Source of the DNA: Pyrinomonadaceae bacterium
GTDB taxonomy: Bacteria; Acidobacteriota; Blastocatellia; Pyrinomonadales; Pyrinomonadaceae
Length of the DNA: 5,841 nucleotides
NCBI GenBank assembly: GCA_013813825.1
Contig: JACCRA010000302.1
Span: 1-5,841, forward strand
Direction of reading: 5' to 3'
Under the pieces are notes generated by a model, which was not told where the DNA came from, ran no database searches, and saw nothing but the letters and a program-made list of their open reading frames with translations. Below, piece by piece: positions 1-3,825 of this stretch (its first letter is position 1; every line of letters begins with the position of its first letter). The position numbers were made by a program, and so were the translations under genes.

Positions 1-539
1 TCGGGTGTGCGCGCGGTGACGGAGAGGCTGACGTTGCTGGCGCGCTCGAAATTAAAGTTGCCGTTCTTCGTCGCGCTTGCGCCCGCCGTGCCCCGCGCCT
101 GATGAAAGCCCGCGCCGATCACCTTGCTGCGCTCGCACAGCGCGATAATGTCGCCGACGGACTTGGCGCGTTGCGCTGTCGGGATGTTAGTGGTCGCCGC
201 GACGTAGCCGGCGGTTGGCCGGTACTGCTGCGCTCCGAGCGTCGGCAGGTATTCGCGATCAACCGGCGAGACGCGCGCCAGCGCCTCGGCCTGTTGGACG
301 ACGGCGCGCAAATTGGTGTCGTCAATCTCGTTGGTCGAAGCCGCTCCGCGCTTCTTGTCGATCCAGACGGTTACGCCCACATCCGTCTCCTCACGCCGCC
401 CGCTCGTCGTGATCGCGTTCGCCGCGAAGCGCAAATGCGAATACTCCTCGCTGCCCACTCGCACCATTGCGTCATCGGCTTTAACGTAACCGAGCAACTT
501 CTCGCAGACGGCTTTAGCTTCCTTCTCACTCAGCAACAC
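1..539 (-). CDS. TldD/PmbA-family protein, probable TldE-like subunit (N-terminal part, cut by window edge)
   Basis: The minus-strand frame is open from a GTG at 537-539 to the left edge, giving 179 codons of an incomplete gene. The start is set by a strong AAGGAGG at 549-555, 9 nt upstream; the protein then begins VLLSEKEAKAVCEKLL. The visible part matches the N-terminal domain of the TldD/PmbA (TldE) family: a mixed helix/strand region with SHLRFAANAITTSG (about residues 39-52), then DVGVTVWIDKKRGAASTNEID (about 58-78), which corresponds to the conserved 'G-V-V...G-x-A-S/T-T' strands. In this family TldD carries the metal site and TldE/PmbA lacks it; together they form a cytosolic protease that trims unfolded or modified peptides. 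The deciding C-terminal half lies outside the window, so the TldE assignment is inferred from its place directly after a TldD gene. No signal peptide is evident, unlike the upstream partner. Confidence 0.88.
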   Translation of the reverse strand, partial: MLLSEKEAKAVCEKLLGYVKADDAMVRVGSEEYSHLRFAANAITTSGRREETDVGVTVWIDKKRGAASTNEIDDTNLRAVVQQAEALARVSPVDREYLPTLGAQQYRPTAGYVAATTNIPTAQRAKSVGDIIALCERSKVIGAGFHQARGTAGASATKNGNFNFERASNVSLSVTARTP

Positions 540-548
540 AGTTAAGTC

Positions 549-555
549 CCTCCTT
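549..555 (-). promoter_or_regulatory. Strong Shine-Dalgarno site that fixes the GTG start of the TldE-like gene
   Basis: The minus strand reads AAGGAGG, followed by a 9-nt spacer and GTG at 537-539. It is the strongest ribosome-binding site in the window and the main reason for choosing a GTG start. It lies just downstream, in the direction of transcription, of the heptamer inverted repeat, so a hairpin in that RNA could affect access to it. Confidence 0.75.
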
Positions 556-562
556 TTGAAAC

Positions 563-666
563 GATGAATGCGAAATGATGAATGATGAATGAAAGGCAAT
601 AGCCGTCTGTCTTTATATTCATCATTTCGCATTCATCATTTCGCATTTCCTTATTTATCATTTCCT
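563..666. repeat. Heptamer repeat array in two opposed arms with a 21-bp perfect inverted repeat
   Basis: The gap between the TldD stop and the TldE-like start is built almost entirely from 7-nt units. On the plus strand the left arm (563-590) reads gatgaat, gcgaaat, gatgaat, gatgaat. The right arm (617-666) reads attcatc, atttcgc, attcatc, atttcgc, atttcct, then one extra t, atttatc, atttcct. The arms use the same heptamers in opposite orientation. Positions 563-583 are the exact reverse complement of 617-637 (21 bp), and a shifted register pairs 567-584 with 630-647 (18 bp). The spacer is 584-616. The right arm also holds an exact 14-nt tandem duplication (617-630 and 631-644). The tract is AT-rich against GC-rich surroundings and ends 2 nt before the TldD stop codon. 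It resembles the short tandemly repeated heptamers (STRR) known from some cyanobacteria in architecture, not necessarily in origin. It could form a hairpin in the mRNA between the two genes. Confidence 0.9.
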
Positions 667-668
667 TT

Positions 669-2246
669 TCAGCGATTGCCACGCGCCGCCGTATTCAGGA
701 CATTGATGCCCCGGAAGCGCGCGATAGGGCAGCCGTGGCTGACGGCGTTGGATTGGCCGGGCTGGCCTTTGCCGTCGTTGAAGCTGCCGCTCAACTCGTA
801 AGTCGATTGGCCGCCGAGCATGTCGCAAGCGTTCCAGAAGTCGGGTGTCCGTGATTGATAGGCCACATCGCGCAGCATCGCGCCGACTTTGCCGTTTTTG
901 ATTTCATAAAAAGTCTGCCCGCCGAACTGGAAGTTGTAACGCTGCTGATCGATGGAATAGCTGCCGCGCCCGTGAAACAGAATGCCGTCTTTGATGTCGG
1001 CCGCGAGGTCTTCGAGCTTATTGTTTTCTTTCGCCGGCTCCAGCGAGACGTTCGGCATTCGCGGAAAGGGAACGCTGCCCCAACTGTCGGCATACGAACA
1101 GCCATAAGAAGTTTTGCGCCCGATGAGCGGCGCGAGATCGCGTGTTGTCTGCCAATCGACGAAGAGGCCGTCCTTGATCAAGTGCCATTTTTGCGCCGCC
1201 ACGCCGTCATCGTCGTAGCCGGTGGTGGCGAGCCCGCCCTGCTGCGTCCGGTCGGCGTAGAGGTTGACGATCTTCGAGGCAAACTGAAACTTGCCGGTCT
1301 TGTCGGGCGTCAGGAAACTGGTCCCTGCGTAGTCGGCCTCCCAGCCAAGCGCGCGATCCAGTTCGGTCGAGTGGCCGACCGATTCATGGATCGTTAGGAA
1401 GAGGTGCGTCGGGTGCAGCAAGAGATCGTACTTATCCGGCGCGACGGGCTTGGCCTGCAACTTCATCACAGCTTCGTTGCCCGCCAACTCGGCTTCCTTG
1501 AGCCAGTCGTGTTGCGTCAGGTATTCGTAGCCGATGCCTTTCGGCCCTAAGAGCGAAGCGCGCGTCTGAAAATCTCCGTTGTCGCGGTTGACGGCGGTGA
1601 CGTTGAAGCTCGGGTTGCTGCGAATCAGATACTGCTCAATGCGCGAACCGTCGGTCGAAGCGAAAAACTTTTGCTCGTTGACGAAGACGAGGCCGGAGTT
1701 GATGAAGCTGACGCCTTTCACCGCCAGCGCCTTCTCATTGAGTTTCAGCAAAAATTGAATCTTGTCGTCGAGTGGCACGTCAAACGGATCGCGCTCGAAA
1801 GTGCTGCGCCAACTCGTGACGGCTTTCGGCGCGGGCGCAAGCGTGATCCGCTTCCGCTGATGCGCGGCGTTCGCGCGGGCGATCCCGACGGCTTCCTGCG
1901 TCACGCGCCGCACCTCGGCGGGCGTCACCTCCCGGCTTGCGGCGAAGCCCCACGTCCCCTGCCACAAGACGCGCACGCCGAAGCCGAAGCTCTGGCTGCG
2001 CGAGACCTGCTGCACCTGCCGCTCGCGGGTGTTGATGGCTTCAAAGCGATAACGGTTAATGCGGATGTCAGCGTAGCTCGCGCCCGCCCGTTTGGCCGTC
2101 GCTAGGGCGACATCGGCAAGACCATTCTTATCGATTGTCGCCGCCGACGCCGACGCTTCGTGCTCGAACACCCACGAGGGCAGGGCGATGGCAGAGCCAA
2201 ACGCCAGCCCCGCCGTCTGTAAAAATTCGCGTCTGGTTGAGGACAT
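669..2246 (-). CDS. tldD: Tat-exported TldD-family zinc metalloprotease
   Basis: This 525-residue protein belongs to the TldD/PmbA (peptidase U62) family; E. coli TldD is about 480 residues and acts with TldE on unfolded or modified peptides such as microcin B17 precursor and CcdA. The metal motif HESVGH lies at residues 287-292 (DNA 1371-1388), matching the family HExxxH with two His ligands and a catalytic Glu. Other family marks are PFPRMPN near 403-409 and GKGQPGQ plus VSHG near the C-terminus (about 492-505). The residue expected to be the third, Cys ligand just before GKGQPGQ appears to be Asp491. The N-terminus is a twin-arginine signal: STRREFLQ at 3-10, a hydrophobic stretch to about 23 and possible Ala-x-Ala sites near 31-35, predicting export of the folded enzyme. 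I chose ATG 2246 over a TTG at 2345 because it places the Tat motif at the N-terminus and has TGAGG 6 nt upstream. The gene lies between a TesA-like gene and a TldE-like gene, all co-directed. Confidence 0.93.
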   Translation of the reverse strand: MSSTRREFLQTAGLAFGSAIALPSWVFEHEASASAATIDKNGLADVALATAKRAGASYADIRINRYRFEAINTRERQVQQVSRSQSFGFGVRVLWQGTWGFAASREVTPAEVRRVTQEAVGIARANAAHQRKRITLAPAPKAVTSWRSTFERDPFDVPLDDKIQFLLKLNEKALAVKGVSFINSGLVFVNEQKFFASTDGSRIEQYLIRSNPSFNVTAVNRDNGDFQTRASLLGPKGIGYEYLTQHDWLKEAELAGNEAVMKLQAKPVAPDKYDLLLHPTHLFLTIHESVGHSTELDRALGWEADYAGTSFLTPDKTGKFQFASKIVNLYADRTQQGGLATTGYDDDGVAAQKWHLIKDGLFVDWQTTRDLAPLIGRKTSYGCSYADSWGSVPFPRMPNVSLEPAKENNKLEDLAADIKDGILFHGRGSYSIDQQRYNFQFGGQTFYEIKNGKVGAMLRDVAYQSRTPDFWNACDMLGGQSTYELSGSFNDGKGQPGQSNAVSHGCPIARFRGINVLNTAARGNR

Positions 2247-2252
2247 GGAAAA

Positions 2253-2257
2253 CCTCA
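2253..2257 (-). promoter_or_regulatory. Shine-Dalgarno site supporting the ATG at 2246 for tldD
   Basis: The minus strand reads TGAGG, then six bases, then ATG. The site sits correctly only for the start that begins directly with the Tat signal peptide, which argues against the upstream in-frame TTG at 2345. Confidence 0.55.
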
Positions 2258-2348
2258 CAGTTTGCGTAAAATTGAAGTTGTCGTTGTGCGGCGAAGCTGC
2301 TTCGTGTGAAACCGGTCGCCCCGCCCTTTGAGAAGTAATGTGCAAATG

Positions 2349-2372
2349 TTTTTCGCGCGGAAGGGCGAAAAA
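2349..2372 (-). terminator. Candidate terminator-like hairpin after tesA
   Basis: Positions 2349-2356 (tttttcgc) and 2365-2372 (gcgaaaaa) are perfect reverse complements around an 8-nt loop. The hairpin begins 3 nt after the TesA-like stop codon (2376-2378). The stem has only three G:C pairs, and on the minus strand it is followed by CATTTGC instead of a clean T run, so it is at best a weak or partial terminator. It could also be a processing or 3'-stabilising element inside an operon. The rest of the 129-nt gap (2247-2375) holds a 13-nt dyad at 2292-2304 and no clear -35/-10 pair, so a separate tldD promoter is not demonstrated. Confidence 0.35.
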
Positions 2373-2375
2373 GTT

Positions 2376-3098
2376 TCAGCTTGGAGTGCTCTGCTGATCA
2401 AGCAACGGCTTCAAAGTTTGATAAACCGTCTCGGCCACGATCTGCGTGCCGGCGGCGTTCGGGTGAATGCCGTCTTCCAGATTCAGATTTTCGACGCCGG
2501 CGACGCGGTCGAGGAAAAACGGAATCAGCTTCACGTCATGCTCGCGCGCCAGCGTTTGAAATGCTTCGGCGACTTCCTTTTGATAAATCGCGCCGGTGTT
2601 GGTGGGCGCGTACATCCCGGCCAGAATCACCTGCGCGCCGCGCACCTGCGCCGTCTTGATCAGTTGGCTCAGATTCTTCTTCATCTCCGCGACGGGCTGG
2701 CCGCGCAGCAGATCGTTAGCGCCCAATTCCAAAATCAGGAACCGCACTTCGCCTTCGGCCAGCGCCCAGTCGAGACGGCGCAGTCCGCCCGCCGACGTGT
2801 CGCCTGAAACTCCGGCGTTGACCACCTCGTAACTGTAGCCGTCGCGTTCAAGCATCTCCTGTAACAGAGAAGGGTAGCTCTGGTGCGCGGGCAATCCCAG
2901 CCCGGCTGTGAGGCTGTCGCCGAAAGCGACTATCTTCGGCCGTCCCGCCGGAGCGGTGGCCGTCGTAACCGTCCCGGTCGTGGCGGCGGCAGCGGGCGGC
3001 GTGGTTTGTGAAGAGCGCGGACGGCTGGCATCATTTCCCTGACACGCGGCAACGGCAGCGAGCATCAAAAGCGATAGGTAGAATAAAAATTGCTTCAT
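2376..3098 (-). CDS. tesA: TesA-like SGNH/GDSL esterase-thioesterase, predicted lipoprotein
   Basis: The 240-residue product is an SGNH hydrolase of the TesA (thioesterase I / lysophospholipase L1 / arylesterase) type. Catalytic blocks appear in order: VAFGDSLTAG (nucleophile Ser62), NAGVSGDTS (oxyanion Gly99), ELGANDLLRG (oxyanion Asn128) and DGIHPN (Asp209, His212). These correspond to Ser10, Gly44, Asn73, Asp154 and His157 of mature E. coli TesA, and the LPFF-type segment before the last block is also kept (IPFF, 192-195). The N-terminus MKQFLFYLSLLMLAAVAAC is a lipoprotein signal with lipobox V-A-A-Cys19, followed by a Thr/Ala/Pro/Ser-rich linker to about residue 52. E. coli TesA is a soluble periplasmic protein, so membrane tethering is a difference. 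ATG 3098 was chosen because it gives this signal peptide; a TTG at 3113 would add five residues. The start codon overlaps that of the divergent ABC ATPase gene, and a TATAAT lies 6 nt upstream. Substrate cannot be fixed from sequence; acyl esters or thioesters are likely. Confidence 0.94.
   Translation of the reverse strand: MKQFLFYLSLLMLAAVAACQGNDASRPRSSQTTPPAAAATTGTVTTATAPAGRPKIVAFGDSLTAGLGLPAHQSYPSLLQEMLERDGYSYEVVNAGVSGDTSAGGLRRLDWALAEGEVRFLILELGANDLLRGQPVAEMKKNLSQLIKTAQVRGAQVILAGMYAPTNTGAIYQKEVAEAFQTLAREHDVKLIPFFLDRVAGVENLNLEDGIHPNAAGTQIVAETVYQTLKPLLDQQSTPS
3079..3084 (+). promoter_or_regulatory. Possible -10 box (TAGAAT) for the ybbA-ybbP operon
   Basis: TAGAAT matches the TATAAT consensus at five of six positions and ends 12 nt before the ybbA ATG, so the transcript would have only a very short leader. 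No clear -35 box lies at the standard distance and no Shine-Dalgarno site precedes the ATG. The site lies inside the tesA signal-peptide coding region. This is a weak candidate chosen mainly by position. Confidence 0.25.
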
Positions 3099-3825
3099 GA
3101 TTGAATTATACAAAGTTTCTAAAATCGTGCCTTCCGGCGCGGAGTCTCTGACTATTCTCCACGAACTTGATCTCTTGATCCCGGACGGTCAGTTCGTCTC
3201 GATCAGCGGCGCATCGGGCAGCGGCAAATCAACGCTGCTCGGCCTTATCGCCGGCTTGGATGCCCCGACCGGCGGCGACATTCGCATCGACGGCCAATCA
3301 ATTACCGGGCTGGACGAGGACGCACTAGCCAGTTTGCGCGGCAGTAAGATCGGGATCGTCTTTCAATCGTTTCATTTGATGACTTCGCTGACGGCGCTCG
3401 AAAACATTCTCGTGCCGATGGAGATCGCGGGCGTCCGCGACGCGGAGCGACGCGCGCGGCAGTTGCTCGCGGATGTCGATCTGACGGCGCGGGCGCACCA
3501 CTATCCTTCGCAGCTTTCGGGCGGCGAGCAGCAGCGCGTCTCCGTCGCCCGCGCCTTTGCCAACAACCCCTCGATTCTCTTGGCCGACGAGCCGACCGGC
3601 AATCTCGACTCGCGCAACGGCCGCCACGTCTTTGAATTGATGCTCGAAATGAACCGTCACCACGGCGCGACGCTTGTTCTCGTAACGCATGACGCGGAAC
3701 TAGCCGCCGAGGCGGATCGACAAATCAGATTGAGAGACGGGCGCGTCGTCGGCGACAGCGATCAAACGAATCTGGATGCGCGGGCGCCAGACGAAGCCGG
3801 CGCGTTGCAGGAGATCGGGCGATGA
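3097..3825 (+). CDS. ybbA: YbbA-type ABC transporter ATPase
   Basis: The 242-residue protein is an ABC nucleotide-binding subunit of the LolD/MacB/YbbA group. It has Walker A GASGSGKST (38-46), Q-loop Gln90 in VFQSFHL, signature LSGGEQQR (140-147), Walker B ILLADE (160-165), D-loop GNLD (168-171) and H-loop His198 in VTHD, so all catalytic elements are intact. The GLIAGLD and LTALENI segments are typical of this group. The start is well fixed: an in-frame TAG at 3079-3081 precedes it with no other start codon between, and ATG 3097 puts the first beta strand (MIELYKVSKIV) where the family expects it. It would power the permease encoded next by ATP-driven mechanical movement, acting from the cytoplasmic face of the inner membrane. 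Its stop overlaps the permease start (ATGA). Divergent adjacency to tesA, as in E. coli, makes YbbA a better call than LolD or MacB. Confidence 0.94.
   Translation: MIELYKVSKIVPSGAESLTILHELDLLIPDGQFVSISGASGSGKSTLLGLIAGLDAPTGGDIRIDGQSITGLDEDALASLRGSKIGIVFQSFHLMTSLTALENILVPMEIAGVRDAERRARQLLADVDLTARAHHYPSQLSGGEQQRVSVARAFANNPSILLADEPTGNLDSRNGRHVFELMLEMNRHHGATLVLVTHDAELAAEADRQIRLRDGRVVGDSDQTNLDARAPDEAGALQEIGR
3105..3110 (-). promoter_or_regulatory. Consensus -10 box (TATAAT) for tesA, implying a leaderless transcript
   Basis: The minus strand reads TATAAT, then TCAATC, then the tesA ATG. Transcription normally starts about 6-8 nt after the -10 box, which would put the first RNA base at or next to the A of ATG. 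There is no Shine-Dalgarno site upstream of this ATG, which fits leaderless initiation. No good -35 match is seen at 16-18 nt upstream. The box lies inside codons 3-5 of the divergent ybbA-like gene. Confidence 0.5.
3809..3813 (+). promoter_or_regulatory. Shine-Dalgarno site for the ybbP-like gene
   Basis: AGGAG within the last codons of the ATPase gene lies 8 nt before the ATG at 3822. Together with the ATGA stop/start overlap it supports translationally coupled synthesis of ATPase and permease. Confidence 0.6.

Noticed and set aside
102..545. A 147-codon open frame on the plus strand at the left end
   Set aside because: The minus strand over the same stretch encodes a convincing TldD/PmbA-family N-terminus with a strong Shine-Dalgarno site; the plus-strand translation is Arg-rich and matches nothing recognisable.
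563..666. CRISPR array or insertion-sequence ends
   Set aside because: The repeat unit is 7 nt with no unique spacers of regular size, and no transposase or target-site duplication is seen; a heptamer array explains it better.
774..776. Sequencing error explaining Asp in place of Cys in TldD
   Set aside because: GAC differs from both Cys codons at two positions, and the reading frame is intact on both sides, so a single-base error would not account for it.
855..1397. A 180-codon open frame on the plus strand opposite tldD
   Set aside because: It lies wholly antisense to a gene with clear TldD motifs, has no recognisable domain or ribosome-binding site, and is what GC-rich coding DNA commonly produces on the opposite strand. 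The same applies to the open frames at 1671-2105, 2328-2807, 3325-3690 and 3933-4328.
2292..2304. Dyad cgaagc-t-gcttcg upstream of tldD as an operator
   Set aside because: The 6-bp arms around a single base are short enough to arise by chance in GC-rich DNA, there is no adjacent promoter, and no regulator gene is nearby.
2247..2345. A longer TldD start at the TTG at 2345
   Set aside because: It would bury the twin-arginine signal at residue 38 and has no ribosome-binding site; ATG 2246 begins directly at the signal peptide and has TGAGG at proper spacing.
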